A stretch of DNA of 64,000 nt from Prochlorococcus sp. AG-363-A16 (GTDB lineage: Bacteria; Cyanobacteriota; Cyanobacteriia; PCC-6307; Cyanobiaceae): contig QCFB01000002.1 of assembly GCA_003280345.1 (NCBI GenBank), positions 62,001-126,000 of the forward strand, given 5' to 3'. The notes below the pieces were generated by a model. That model saw only the letters and a program-made list of their open reading frames with translations, searched no databases and was not told the DNA's origin. Below, piece after piece: positions 10,108 to 20,815 of the stretch; position 1 is the stretch's first letter, and each line of letters begins with the position of its first letter. Made by a program: the position numbers and the translations under genes.

Positions 10108-10620
10108 ATGAATTCTTTAATTCGCCTTCTCGTGGTGGACATCACTTCTGCTACAACCTTGAAGCCCCTTCAGAGAATTGGTTCATTGCTTAGGGAAGCC
10201 AGGGAAAAGCAAAGCCTCACAATTGAAGAGATTGCTGAAAGCCTGAAAATAGGCCAAGAGCAATTGATTGCTTTAGAGAATGGTGACGAAGCCCTTCTCC
10301 CTGAAAAAGTTTTTGTAAAAGCAATGATTAGAAGAGTCTCTGAAAGAGTAGGTATCGATGGCGATTCATTGATTAATGAAATTCAAATCAATAATCTTTT
10401 AAATAATAAGAAAGCGTCAGAAGGGCCACAAAAAACAATTCAAGATCAAAGTTTAAGTTCAGCGACTTTAATGAAGGTTCTAATAAGTTTGATAGTTATA
10501 ACCGCATCAGGCATGGCGATAACATACTTGAGCAGTAAGGAAGTAAAACCAGATAAAATTAAGCCTTTGCCTTCTGATTACCTAACTCCTAATGAGAAAG
10601 TATTTCTTGAAAACCTTTAG
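10108..10620 (+). CDS. RodZ-like helix-turn-helix membrane protein (short form)
   Basis: A 170-residue protein with an N-terminal HTH_25-type domain (about residues 22-90, RIGSLLREAREKQSLTIEEIAE), a polar linker, one membrane helix (about 121-142, LMKVLISLIVITASGMAITYL) and a short external tail. This is the RodZ layout, where the cytoplasmic HTH binds MreB, but the periplasmic beta domain of full-length RodZ is missing. It is therefore a RodZ-like protein whose role in cell shape is inference only. No gene is visible in the 222 bp upstream. Confidence 0.72.
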   Translation: MNSLIRLLVVDITSATTLKPLQRIGSLLREAREKQSLTIEEIAESLKIGQEQLIALENGDEALLPEKVFVKAMIRRVSERVGIDGDSLINEIQINNLLNNKKASEGPQKTIQDQSLSSATLMKVLISLIVITASGMAITYLSSKEVKPDKIKPLPSDYLTPNEKVFLENL

Positions 10621-10776
10621 TCGTAAAAACTCTATTAATCATTCAACAAAAGTATCTAATATTAAATTTTCAACAATCAAGCAACCAATTGCAATAAACT
10701 TGATATCAAATAAAAGGAGGCAAGTTATATTTATACCTTTTAAAGTGTAAGGCTAGTTATGCAATCCATTTAATAG

Positions 10777-12411
10777 TCATTCTTGGATTTGTAGCTTTAC
10801 ACCTAGGGAATCCTCAACAATTGAAGCACAGTTCATTAAACTCCATTTCTCGAGGCTGAGGTTTTGAGTTTCTTTCTCCGGTATAAGTTCTAAAACAACC
10901 TCTTTGTTTTTTATTTGAACTGTTATTGAAGCAACAACAGGTTCAGGTCGCCGATCTAAGGCCGTTGCCAAACGCAACAAAAGAGCCATCTCATTAACAG
11001 TTCTAAACTCTTTTTTGCTCAAAAATTGCCATGCATCATGACGCTTCTTAGGAAGGCTTCGACGATGGTAACGAGCAATAGCTGCAACCATTAAATGCTC
11101 TGCTTGAGAATATCCGAGTAGTTCACCATGTCTAATCAAATACCAAGAATGTTTGTGATAAGCACTTTGGTTGATGTGTTGACCACAAGCGTGCAGCATC
11201 GCTGCAGCCCAAAGCAAATCCCTTCCATTTCCTTCGTCATGATGCAAAACACCATAAGTTTTATCAAAAAGAGTTAGCGCATGAAAAGCTACCCGTTCAG
11301 CACGTTTGCGATTAACCGCAAATCGATGCGCTTGATGCAAAACAGTTCTCTGCCGAATACTACTTTGAAAATTAAAGCGATCCTTCAATAATCCATGTCG
11401 CATCATCCAATCGACAATCAAACCCTCCCTAAGCGCTCTTTCACTAAGGATCAATTCATCTACTTCCAACATTTGCATTACTGTCTGCAAAATCATTGCT
11501 CCAGGAAAGATTATTTCTGCACGACGGTCATTTAAAGAAGGCAAATCTCGCCTTTCATTAAGAGATAATTTTGCAAGCATCTCAACAACCTCATCCAGCT
11601 GTTTCTTTCTCAAGCGATATCCATGAAGCTTCAATGGAGACTTTTCATCCTCACTTGCGATCAAAGAACCAATCGCCATGGCAGTACCGCTAGTGGCAAT
11701 CATTAATGGATGTTCCCCTCCTGTGATTCTTCGGCGAACCTTCTCAACCGCAGGTTCTAAAGAGCCCTGAACAAAGGTTTTAAGAAACTCACGCCTTTGC
11801 GAGGAAATAGGCTCCTTATGAATAAAGTCTCTTTGCAAACGAACAGCTCCCACCCTTGTACTCGTTAGAGCTAAGGCATCACTCCCATTAGCAAGAATCA
11901 ATTCAGTAGACCCTCCTCCAATATCCAGCAAATAGTGAGGTCGTTCCCCGAAAGTCATCCCAGAAAGAACACCCAAATAAATTAATCTGGCCTCTTCTGG
12001 ACCACTAACAAGGTCTACCTCTAACCCAAGACGATCCCTGATCTTGAGTAAAAAATCCCTTCCGTTAGGCGCCTCTCGAACAGCACTCGTTGCAGCTATA
12101 ACCAATTGTTCAACTTTATAACTTGAAGCTAAATCCCTAAAATGTTTAAGAGTTTCAAATGCCCTTTCCATAGCGACATCAGTCAATTCTCCTGATTCAG
12201 GATCTAGTTCACCTAATCGCGTAGTTGATTTCTCAGCAAGATCAATATTGAAAGTATTCAGAGCAGGGTTTATCGAAGCCACAAGTAGATGGGTTGAATT
12301 GGTGCCTATATCAATCGCACCAACATGTCGCAGCTCTTTATCTTCAGCAGAAATGAAATCATTCTGATGAGAATCCCTTAAGGCAGAAGAGGGTAGCTCA
12401 ACATCTGCCAT
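10777..12411 (-). CDS. ppx: Ppx/GppA phosphatase family protein (exopolyphosphatase)
   Basis: Ppx releases phosphate from polyphosphate; GppA relatives act on pppGpp, and sequence alone does not separate these well. The 544-residue protein has the ASKHA-fold phosphate motifs GAIDIGTNSTHLL (about 31-43) and HYLLDIGGGSTELI, then a C-terminal HD-like region (LHACGQHIN, RYHRRSLPKKRH). It is divergent from ubiA with an 89-bp gap. The full length with the C-terminal domain fits exopolyphosphatase best. Confidence 0.9.
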   Translation of the reverse strand: MADVELPSSALRDSHQNDFISAEDKELRHVGAIDIGTNSTHLLVASINPALNTFNIDLAEKSTTRLGELDPESGELTDVAMERAFETLKHFRDLASSYKVEQLVIAATSAVREAPNGRDFLLKIRDRLGLEVDLVSGPEEARLIYLGVLSGMTFGERPHYLLDIGGGSTELILANGSDALALTSTRVGAVRLQRDFIHKEPISSQRREFLKTFVQGSLEPAVEKVRRRITGGEHPLMIATSGTAMAIGSLIASEDEKSPLKLHGYRLRKKQLDEVVEMLAKLSLNERRDLPSLNDRRAEIIFPGAMILQTVMQMLEVDELILSERALREGLIVDWMMRHGLLKDRFNFQSSIRQRTVLHQAHRFAVNRKRAERVAFHALTLFDKTYGVLHHDEGNGRDLLWAAAMLHACGQHINQSAYHKHSWYLIRHGELLGYSQAEHLMVAAIARYHRRSLPKKRHDAWQFLSKKEFRTVNEMALLLRLATALDRRPEPVVASITVQIKNKEVVLELIPEKETQNLSLEKWSLMNCASIVEDSLGVKLQIQE

Positions 12412-12500
12412 AGAGAACTAAGGCTAAATACAACAACACTCTGCCATTGGTTGCAGCAGGTTGAAAAGTAATGCCTAATGTTTCCTAAAAAGAAAAGTTC

Positions 12501-13394
12501 GTGCCCATCAGATCTAAAACCCGACGCATACAAAAGTGGCTCCAACTTCTTCGCTGGAACAAACCTAGTGGGAGGTTAATTCTGCTAATTCCAGCAGGAT
12601 GGGCTCTTTGGTTAGCACCTAGTGGGCCTCCCCAAGGAGAATTAGTAGCGTTAATAATTGCTGGTGGAATATTTACAAGTGGCGCAGGCTGTATTGCTAA
12701 TGACATATGGGATAGACGAATTGATAGCAAAGTAACTCGAACAATGCAGCGACCTTTAGCTGATGGAAGCGTACGAATTGAAACCGCATTAATACTTCTA
12801 TTCACAATGCTCCTTCTCAGCCTTCTTGTCGTGACAGCTCTACCAGTTCAAAGTCGAAGTCTCTGCCTTGGCTTAGCCTTACTCGCCTTACCTCCCATTC
12901 TCATATATCCCTCAGCCAAAAGATGGTTTTTTTATCCACAAGCATTACTTGCTCTGTGTTGGGGTTTTGCCGTTTTAATCCCTTGGGCGGCAAGTGAGTA
13001 TTCATTGTCAGGGGGCTGGCCACTTCTTTCTTGCTGGGGCGCCACTTTGATGTGGACCTTTGGTTTTGACACGATATATGCCATGGCGGACCAGAATGAT
13101 GACGCCAAGATCGGGATGCAAAGTAGTGCTATCAATCTTGGAGAGCGAGCACTCCCAATTGTTGCCATTAGCTATGCATTCGCATGCACACTTCTTGCTA
13201 GTGGAGCTGTGTTGGCAGGAATCGGATGGCCATTCTGGCCAATCTGGATAATTGCCAGTCTTGGCATGCAATATGAAGTATTGGTGGTTAAGAAATCAAA
13301 AGGTTCACTCAAAGTATTCGGTAGACATTTCCAATATCAAGTTTGGCTAGGGAGCTTACTTCTACTGGGTTTAATTATGGGTCGAGTGGCTTGA
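12501..13394 (+). CDS. ubiA: 4-hydroxybenzoate polyprenyltransferase (plastoquinone pathway)
   Basis: This UbiA-type integral membrane prenyltransferase attaches a solanesyl-type chain to 4-hydroxybenzoate, an early step of cyanobacterial plastoquinone synthesis. The 297-residue protein has many hydrophobic helices and both aspartate motifs: NDIWDRRID (N67-D75) and a second in DTIYAMADQNDD. The RWNKPSG near residue 19 is also typical. The start is GTG. The next gene begins 3 bp after its stop, so the two are surely co-transcribed. Confidence 0.93.
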   Translation: MPIRSKTRRIQKWLQLLRWNKPSGRLILLIPAGWALWLAPSGPPQGELVALIIAGGIFTSGAGCIANDIWDRRIDSKVTRTMQRPLADGSVRIETALILLFTMLLLSLLVVTALPVQSRSLCLGLALLALPPILIYPSAKRWFFYPQALLALCWGFAVLIPWAASEYSLSGGWPLLSCWGATLMWTFGFDTIYAMADQNDDAKIGMQSSAINLGERALPIVAISYAFACTLLASGAVLAGIGWPFWPIWIIASLGMQYEVLVVKKSKGSLKVFGRHFQYQVWLGSLLLLGLIMGRVA

Positions 13395-13397
13395 GCA

Positions 13398-14297
13398 ATG
13401 ATTCGCATTCGATCAGAGACTATTGCCAAGCACCTTAAAAAGGGCGATGAAGTCCATACAGTCGCTGCAAGCTCCGCAATTGAAAACGAACAAGAACTTG
13501 TAGAAGGCCTAAAAGTTCTTACATCCTGGGGGTTGCAATGCAGGTCTCAAAGCATTGTAGGAAGACGATGGGGCTACCTTGCAGGAGACGATCATTTGCG
13601 TCTTAGCGAGTTACACCCAAAGAATCGCGCCCCTCTCTTAGCATTTGCCCGTGGAGGATGGGGGGCAGCAAGGTTGCTCGAGCATCCTAATTCCTGGGAA
13701 ACAGGATGGGTACTTGGTTTCTCAGACGTGACATCTATTCTATTGTCACGTCTTGCTGCAGGTTTTGACGGATGTATACATGGTCCGCTACTCACGAGTC
13801 TTTCTAACGAACCAAATTGGAGTCAAGAAAGACTAAAAGCAATTTTATTCGGGGAACAAATACCTGATCTTTATGGTGAAGGGTGGCAAAACGGAGTTGG
13901 AGTAGGACCTCTAGTGGTTGCCAATTTAACTGTAAGCTCACATCTACTTGGCAGTAGACATATTCCTGATCTGAAGGGTGCGATTTTAGTCTTTGAAGAT
14001 ATAGGAGAATCTCCCTATCGCATAGATAGAATGCTTACTCATTGGCGCTTGGCTGGTTTTTTAAAAGAAATTGCTGGGATTGGTTTCGGGAACTTTCAAG
14101 ATTGCGACGCCCCAACAGAGTTGCCAACTGAAAAAACATTCCAACTAACAGAAGTTTTAAAAGAAAGAGTTAGTGATTTAGACATCCCTGTAGTTGGATG
14201 TCTTCCTGTGGGTCATTGCTGTGGTAATGCAGCCTTACCACTTGGACGACTCGCCACCTTGGATGGAAAGAAAGGAAGACTTAGCCTGAATCTCTAA
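13398..14297 (+). CDS. LD-carboxypeptidase / MccF family (S66 peptidase)
   Basis: S66 enzymes are serine peptidases that cleave an L-D bond in murein peptides (LdcA) or detoxify microcin C-type compounds (MccF). The 299-residue protein has [13 protein letters not shown] (near residue 82), a nucleophile motif GFSDVTS, the [15 protein letters not shown] segment with the catalytic Glu, and a C-terminal [13 protein letters not shown] carrying the likely catalytic His. Peptidoglycan recycling is the most likely role. It starts 3 bp after ubiA, and its last 17 bp overlap the convergent ispD. Confidence 0.88.
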   Translation: MIRIRSETIAKHLKKGDEVHTVAASSAIENEQELVEGLKVLTSWGLQCRSQSIVGRRWGYLAGDDHLRLSELHPKNRAPLLAFARGGWGAARLLEHPNSWETGWVLGFSDVTSILLSRLAAGFDGCIHGPLLTSLSNEPNWSQERLKAILFGEQIPDLYGEGWQNGVGVGPLVVANLTVSSHLLGSRHIPDLKGAILVFEDIGESPYRIDRMLTHWRLAGFLKEIAGIGFGNFQDCDAPTELPTEKTFQLTEVLKERVSDLDIPVVGCLPVGHCCGNAALPLGRLATLDGKKGRLSLNL

Positions 14298-14961
14298 GTG
14301 CGATAACAGCTTCCGCAATAATCAAATCAAATGGCGTAGTTACCTTGATATTAGAAGGGCCAGACTCAATAATCCGAACAGGTAATCCAAGGCGTTCAAA
14401 AAGAGAGGCGTCATCTGTGACGCTCCAACCATTGATTAGTGCTTGTTGATGAGCTTGTCTAAGCTCATCAACAGAAAATCCTTGAGGTGTTTGAGCGGCC
14501 CATAACTCCTTTCGCTCAGGAGTCCCAGCAATAAATCCTTGATCATTTACGCGCTTTATTGTGTCAGTCACAGGGGTTGCTGCAATAGCAGAATCTCCTG
14601 ACGCTGCTGCCTCGGCACACCGATTTATCAAATCAGGTTCAACCAAGCAACGCGCTCCATCATGAATCAGCACTGCTTTTGCAGTCGAAGGCAACCCAGC
14701 AAGACCAAATTGAACTGATTCCTGCCTAGTAGCACCTCCATTTATCCAATCAAAGGGCTTCTCCCGCCCTTCAACCATCAACATGATTGAAGGCCTATCT
14801 TGGGGCTGACCAACAATGCCAATCCATTCAATCTCATCTGCAGAGCAAGCTGCATCCAAAGTCCATGCCAAAACTGGTCGTCCAGCCAGAGGTAACAACA
14901 GTTTGTTGCAGTCTGCACCCATTCGACTTCCGCTTCCAGCAGCAACAATTAATAGATGCAC
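14281..14961 (-). CDS. ispD: 2-C-methyl-D-erythritol 4-phosphate cytidylyltransferase
   Basis: IspD makes CDP-methylerythritol in the MEP isoprenoid pathway. From GTG 14961 it has 226 residues, with the nucleotide-binding [19 protein letters not shown] near the N-terminus, [11 protein letters not shown] in the middle and [11 protein letters not shown] near the C-terminus. The track opens at a TTG two codons upstream, but a strong AAGGAGG lies 8 nt before the GTG and only 2 nt before the TTG, so GTG is preferred. It overlaps the LD-carboxypeptidase gene tail to tail. Confidence 0.96.
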   Translation of the reverse strand: MHLLIVAAGSGSRMGADCNKLLLPLAGRPVLAWTLDAACSADEIEWIGIVGQPQDRPSIMLMVEGREKPFDWINGGATRQESVQFGLAGLPSTAKAVLIHDGARCLVEPDLINRCAEAAASGDSAIAATPVTDTIKRVNDQGFIAGTPERKELWAAQTPQGFSVDELRQAHQQALINGWSVTDDASLFERLGLPVRIIESGPSNIKVTTPFDLIIAEAVIALRDSG

Positions 14962-14969
14962 AAACAAAT

Positions 14970-14976
14970 CCTCCTT
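14970..14976 (-). promoter_or_regulatory. Strong Shine-Dalgarno of ispD (decides start)
   Basis: On the minus strand this reads AAGGAGG, a full anti-SD match, 8 nt upstream of GTG 14961. It is unusually strong for this window and selects the GTG over the nearer TTG. Confidence 0.8.
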
Positions 14977-15034
14977 GTAGCAAAGTTAAGCAGACTCCAT
15001 AAATTCAGCACGAAATGGTTGCCGGACTGATTCG

Positions 15035-15667
15035 ATGCGTATCCTCGCTCTAAGTCCAGGGTCGATGCAGCGGCAATTGATAAAGCTACCAGCATTGTCG
15101 GTGGTCACATCGCAACTAGGAGGCTCTTTGCAAATAGCATGCGCTACCTCCAATAAAGGAGCTTGGAGGTTGTTACCTGCCGTAGAGAAGGTAATACCCT
15201 TCACATTTAATTCAAACCCTTCACTCGCTTACTGGAGCAATTTACTTTGCACAATTCGAAAGCAAGACTTTCAAACATGTCTCAACTTTGCAAAAGGAAT
15301 TGCCATAGGCCTCATGTTTTCGATAAGTCACATTCCCACAAGAGTTGCCGAAAAAGGGTTCTCTCGAACTGAAAATGTTGCCCCCAAAAAAGGCTGGCCT
15401 CCGCAGAAATTTGAGAGTTACTTAAAACCCTTAGGCCTATCTTTAAATGCAGATTCCTTGAAGCTTTCAATCCCTAAAGCAAAGCTTGAAGAAGCAAAAC
15501 ATTTTTACCCACCCGGCCATGGTCCAATTCTCATGATTTCCCGGCAAAGAAGCTCTAATGACTTGACTAATAAGCATTGGGAAAGTTTTGTAAAAAAAGC
15601 AAAAGCAAAGAAAGCCTACCTGCGCCGAGTATTTTTAAACACATCTAAATCAAACCCTGAGCCTTGA
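15035..15667 (+). CDS. Glycosyltransferase family 9-like protein, C-terminally shortened
   Basis: The N-terminus (MRILALSPGSMQRQLIKLPAL) and the later LNFAKG, SHIPTRVAEKGF and GPILMIS segments resemble ADP-heptose:LPS heptosyltransferase-like (GT9) proteins of marine cyanobacteria. Family members usually run to 300 residues or more; this one stops at 210, soon after the region where the second Rossmann domain should start, and ends in a lysine-rich stretch unlike the family. Only 68 bp follow before the next gene. It may be a degraded, inactive relic or a shortened protein. The substrate cannot be named. Confidence 0.65.
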   Translation: MRILALSPGSMQRQLIKLPALSVVTSQLGGSLQIACATSNKGAWRLLPAVEKVIPFTFNSNPSLAYWSNLLCTIRKQDFQTCLNFAKGIAIGLMFSISHIPTRVAEKGFSRTENVAPKKGWPPQKFESYLKPLGLSLNADSLKLSIPKAKLEEAKHFYPPGHGPILMISRQRSSNDLTNKHWESFVKKAKAKKAYLRRVFLNTSKSNPEP

Positions 15668-15735
15668 TTCAACTCCCGAAGAAATGAAAAATCTTAATCA
15701 TCAAATTTTGATTGAGAGCCTTGGCTTTTAACTAA

Positions 15736-16815
15736 ATGCCAAAAAGAAAAAAGCAACCTCATCAGCCAACAATTAGCGGGCTAAATATACGCGCCCTCAT
15801 GAAGCCATGGTTAGGCCCAATGGTTGCCCTTGCAGGGCTTTTACTAATAGGAGCTTGTGGATATCGACTAACTGAAGGCTGGGACTGGGGTGATTGTCTT
15901 TGGATGGTCCTTATAACAATTAGCACGATTGGATACGGCGAAGTAGAGCCACTAAGTGCGGCCGGAAGGGTAGTAACTGTTTTAATAATTTCTGGTGGAC
16001 TAGTAGTAGTTCAACTAACTATCCAACGCGTATTAGGACTTGCCGAATCTGGCTATTTTCGCAAGATGCGAGAACTTAGATTCCGCAGAATAATAAGGCA
16101 TATGAAAAATCACGTCATTCTTTGCGGTTATGGGCGCATCGGCCAAGAAATTGCCGAACAACTTCAAATGGAAGGAGTCGAGATACTTATTGTTGAATTA
16201 GATCCATCACGCAAGAACGCAGCAGAAGAAAAAGGATTAAAGGTTTTACTTGCAGATGCGACTTTGGATGAGACATTGAACCTTGCTGGTTTAGAGCAAT
16301 GCAAAAGCCTTGTAGTGACTCTCCCAAACAATGCTTCAAACCTTTATGTAATTCTGAGTGCTAAAAGTCTTTGTCCACAGTCTCGCTTGATTGCTAGGGC
16401 AGAAACAGAAGAAGCAGCAAACAAGCTCAAATTAGCTGGGGCAAGTGTTGTTGTCAGTCCTTATGTTGCAGCAGGGAGAACCATGGCAGCCACTGCCTTA
16501 AGACCAATTGCAGTTGATTTCATGGATCTTTTAGCAGGATCTGAATGTGAAATCGAAGAGTTCCGTCTTACAAGCGATCCTCAAATGTTCAAAAAGCTCA
16601 AACAATACAGTTTGTCTGATCTGCAATTAGGTCGCAAAAGCGGTGCAATGGTTTTAGCTATTCGTGACGAAGGAAAGTTAATAACAAACCCTGGAGGAGA
16701 TGTAGAACTTTCTCCGGGGCAAATGCTTATTGCTCTTGGCAGCAAAGTTGAACTCAAACGCTTTCGAGATCTACTTGGAGAGACTCTTGACAATGTTGAG
16801 AAATTGAACTGTTGA
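15736..16815 (+). CDS. Potassium channel with RCK (TrkA-N) domain
   Basis: A 359-residue Kch-type channel subunit. After a basic N-terminus there are two membrane helices (about 30-47 and 83-100) flanking a pore loop with the selectivity filter ISTIGYGE (near residue 61). An RCK domain follows, with Rossmann motif VILCGYGRIGQE (about 131) and a TrkA-C-like end (LSPGQMLIALGS). Such channels conduct K+ across the plasma membrane under ligand control. It stands alone between the shortened glycosyltransferase and fabG; ion selectivity is inferred from the filter. Confidence 0.92.
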   Translation: MPKRKKQPHQPTISGLNIRALMKPWLGPMVALAGLLLIGACGYRLTEGWDWGDCLWMVLITISTIGYGEVEPLSAAGRVVTVLIISGGLVVVQLTIQRVLGLAESGYFRKMRELRFRRIIRHMKNHVILCGYGRIGQEIAEQLQMEGVEILIVELDPSRKNAAEEKGLKVLLADATLDETLNLAGLEQCKSLVVTLPNNASNLYVILSAKSLCPQSRLIARAETEEAANKLKLAGASVVVSPYVAAGRTMAATALRPIAVDFMDLLAGSECEIEEFRLTSDPQMFKKLKQYSLSDLQLGRKSGAMVLAIRDEGKLITNPGGDVELSPGQMLIALGSKVELKRFRDLLGETLDNVEKLNC

Positions 16816-16862
16816 GTCCAATTCCCCCTAATCATTAAGATTCCCACACTTCGAATTTTGAC

Positions 16863-17615
16863 ATGACCTCTTCTATCTCCCTTTCTGGCCAAACCGCAAT
16901 CGTTACAGGCGCGAGTCGAGGTATAGGAAGAGCTATTGCCATCGAACTTGGGCAGGCTGGGGCAGAAGTAGTTGTGAACTATTCAAATTCCCCTGAGAAA
17001 GCTGAAGAGGTCGCTAAAGAGATCAATTCTTCGTGTGGAAATGCTTATACCTTTAAAGCAAATGTTTCAGACGAAAATGATGTGGAAAGTTTGATAAAAG
17101 CAGTACTTGAACGTAGTGGAAAAATTGACATTTTGGTCAACAACGCTGGTATTACTCGTGATGGCCTCTTAATGCGGATGAAAACCCAAGATTGGGAATC
17201 TGTCGTAAATTTAAATTTAACCGGTGTATTTCTTTGCACAAGGGCAGTAGCAAGACCAATGATCAAACAAAAGAAAGGAAGAATTATCAATGTAACTTCA
17301 GTAGTAGGTCTTATGGGGAATGCCGGTCAAGCAAATTATGCGGCAGCTAAAGCAGGCGTAATTGGCTTGACCAGAAGTTCTGCAAAAGAGTTCGCGAGCA
17401 GGAGTATTACTGTCAATGCCGTAGCTCCTGGCTTTATCACTACTGATATGACAAAGGATCTCAATGCAGAACCTATCCTTTCAGCTATTCCCTTGGGATC
17501 ATTTGGTACTCCTGAGCAGGTAGCTGGCACAGTACTTTTCTTGGCAGCTGACCCTGCAGCGAGTTATATCACAGGACAAGTACTACAAGTGGATGGCGGG
17601 ATGGTAATGGCCTAA
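16863..17615 (+). CDS. fabG: 3-oxoacyl-[acyl-carrier-protein] reductase
   Basis: FabG reduces 3-oxoacyl-ACP with NADPH in type II fatty acid synthesis. The 250-residue short-chain dehydrogenase has the cofactor motif TGASRGIGRA (residues 14-23), NNAGITRD (about 91-98), catalytic Ser in NVTSVVG, the YAAAKAG (Tyr/Lys) motif, and the C-terminal VDGGMVM usual for FabG. It is preceded by 47 bp and followed by about 210 bp without a gene, which contains a weak hairpin. Confidence 0.96.
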   Translation: MTSSISLSGQTAIVTGASRGIGRAIAIELGQAGAEVVVNYSNSPEKAEEVAKEINSSCGNAYTFKANVSDENDVESLIKAVLERSGKIDILVNNAGITRDGLLMRMKTQDWESVVNLNLTGVFLCTRAVARPMIKQKKGRIINVTSVVGLMGNAGQANYAAAKAGVIGLTRSSAKEFASRSITVNAVAPGFITTDMTKDLNAEPILSAIPLGSFGTPEQVAGTVLFLAADPAASYITGQVLQVDGGMVMA

Positions 17616-17655
17616 CAAATTATTTTCAAAAGAACTGACCAATTAATTAAGAAGA

Positions 17656-17693
17656 AAGGCCTTAAGTGATTTATTCTTTATTTCAAAGGCCTT
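17656..17693 (+). terminator. Possible weak terminator after fabG
   Basis: Two copies of the self-complementary AAGGCCTT (17656-17663 and 17686-17693) can pair across a 22-nt loop and are followed by TAATTATTTT. The same GGCC core occurs in the psaJ terminator. The large loop makes this tentative. Confidence 0.35.
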
Positions 17694-17828
17694 AATTATT
17701 TTCAGGAAGCAGGATATTTCTTTCAAAGATTCAACTAATTTACGAATCAAAATTTCTAGCATTTGAAATATATCTTCTATTTTAATCCCCCCAATACCTT
17801 GATTTCTTTCAATCACAAAGCGATTAAA

Positions 17829-17963
17829 CTAGAGAGGATCAAAGAATCCTTGTACGAAAAGAAACCAACCGACCAAAACTATTGGCCCTATTCCAAACAA
17901 GATCAATGCAAACTTTTTTCTATTAGGGCTATCGTCTTGTTTTTGTTTGATTGAAGTATTCAT
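17829..17963 (-). CDS. Small membrane protein, 44 residues (not in ORF track)
   Basis: An ATG-to-TAG frame on the minus strand encodes 44 residues: a charged N-terminus (MNTSIKQKQDDSPNRKK) followed by one hydrophobic helix (FALILFGIGPIVLVGWFLFV) and a short QGFFDPL tail. The helix with a positive-inside flank is what a real one-pass protein looks like, and codon use is normal. I do not recognise it. The plus-strand 63-codon ORF over the same bases has low-complexity composition and is a worse candidate. Confidence 0.6.
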   Translation of the reverse strand: MNTSIKQKQDDSPNRKKFALILFGIGPIVLVGWFLFVQGFFDPL

Positions 17964-18130
17964 ATTTGATTGCCTAGAGGCCTTTTTCTTTTTAATCATT
18001 CACTGTGGGCTCCTACTTAATAAAAGATTAACCGCTTATCAGATGATTTTGATAAGGCAAATATCTAAGGACAAAATTTGGGGTAACCAAGAGAACTAAC
18101 TAGGCATTCAAAAAAGATCAGCGTTCCAAG

Positions 18131-18307
18131 TCATGAATCCAATGGTTGGCCAAGTTCATCACGCAACCTTCGAATACGTTGTAAGAGCTTCAAACGCCTG
18201 CTTCGCTCTGTAGCGGTAAGAAAAAGACGCAATGGGAAATAAACCAATGTCATTACTCCGGCCAGTCCAGCCATAAGAACAAAAAATAATGTTCCAGAGT
18301 CATTCAT
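18131..18307 (-). CDS. Small membrane protein, 58 residues (not in ORF track)
   Basis: This minus-strand frame encodes a 58-residue protein: one N-terminal helix (GTLFFVLMAGLAGVMTLVYFPLRLFL), then a strongly basic amphipathic segment (TERSRRLKLLQRIRRLRDEL). The layout resembles small conserved cyanobacterial membrane proteins of unknown role. It is divergent from groEL with about 130 bp between, and follows the direction of the 44-residue gene. Function is unknown. Confidence 0.65.
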   Translation of the reverse strand: MNDSGTLFFVLMAGLAGVMTLVYFPLRLFLTATERSRRLKLLQRIRRLRDELGQPLDS

Positions 18308-18427
18308 CTCTTGACCCTAACTACCTTCTCCCAATCACGAAACTTTTATCAGAGAAACGATTCGGCTTTCCCCACTTAACCCCCCTCCCAAGGAGTGAAC
18401 ATCTTGTGGGAAATTGACGAAGGGTAA

Positions 18428-20128
<1,701 letters not shown>

Positions 20129-20213
20129 CAGCGTAGAAAAAAACAATGACTAAGAAATATTCATCTTTAATAAATAACTAATTCCATAAAAATATTTGAA
20201 TCATCATCATTCC

Positions 20214-20269
20214 AAAGCTTCCTAAATATGACCTACTTCCTATGGAAGTGGGCATATTTAGGAAGCTTT
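20214..20269. terminator. Long convergent hairpin, groEL / acidic protein gene
   Basis: A perfect 17-bp inverted repeat (AAAGCTTCCTAAATATG and its complement) continues inward, after one bulged A, into nine more pairs (one G-U) closed by a TAT loop. It lies between the convergent groEL and the minus-strand gene at 20258, and it contains that gene's stop codon. No strong T-tract follows, so it may act as a terminator, an mRNA end stabiliser or both. Confidence 0.75.
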
Positions 20270-20815
20270 GTGCTCATCATCTTCAACATTTGGCAACCAT
20301 CGGCGCAAATGTCTCAAAGTCCTTGGTGGTGGTGGTGGTGCATCAAAAGACACTGCAGATGAAGCCTTTATTTCTTTCTCTAAACTAGATTTACCCTCCT
20401 CCTTAAATTTATTTCCAAGTACATCTAATAACTCATTAACAAAGACTTTCGACTTTCCCTCTTCCTCCGCCTCAATTCCAGGGGGCAACTCCAAACATTG
20501 TTCTTCAAGCTCCAAAATATCTTCAGGTGTTTGTTCCAATAGAGTTCTCTCTTCTCTTTCCTTTTCAGAGATATTAAGAAGAAGATCGTCATTTTCTGAG
20601 GTGTTTTCATACAAGCACTCTTCTCTTGATTCCAAATCAATACTCATTTCTTTAGGAAGAGTTTCTAATCCATATCTGTGAACCCATTTTCCCTGAAGAA
20701 GAAAGTGTCGACTTAACTCTTCAAGGTCTAATGCCTCAGAAATTTGTCGCTTCAACTCAACCTGTCGAAAAGGGAAATGACCTTTCAAAAGAGCTTTATT
20801 CACGGGATTAAGCAA
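20258..20815 (-). CDS. Acidic protein of unknown function (185 residues)
   Basis: I do not recognise the family. The N-terminal 45 residues look folded (KGHFPFRQVELKRQISEALDLEELSRHF), the middle is very rich in Glu and Asp, and the C-terminus has a proline run followed by a basic stretch (PPPPPRTLRHLRRWLPN). There is no signal peptide or membrane helix. It overlaps the ABC permease gene by 8 bp and is the last gene of the ABC ATPase-permease group, which suggests it is expressed with the transporter. Its stop lies in the convergent hairpin. Confidence 0.75.
   Translation of the reverse strand: MLNPVNKALLKGHFPFRQVELKRQISEALDLEELSRHFLLQGKWVHRYGLETLPKEMSIDLESREECLYENTSENDDLLLNISEKEREERTLLEQTPEDILELEEQCLELPPGIEAEEEGKSKVFVNELLDVLGNKFKEEGKSSLEKEIKASSAVSFDAPPPPPRTLRHLRRWLPNVEDDEHKAS

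Noticed and set aside
17763-17954. Plus-strand 63-codon ORF
   Set aside because: Its composition is unremarkable and it is antisense to a better small membrane-protein frame (17829-17963).
20268-20681. Plus-strand 137-codon ORF rich in serine
   Set aside because: It is the antisense shadow of the acidic protein gene; Ser runs come from complementing Glu/Asp codons.
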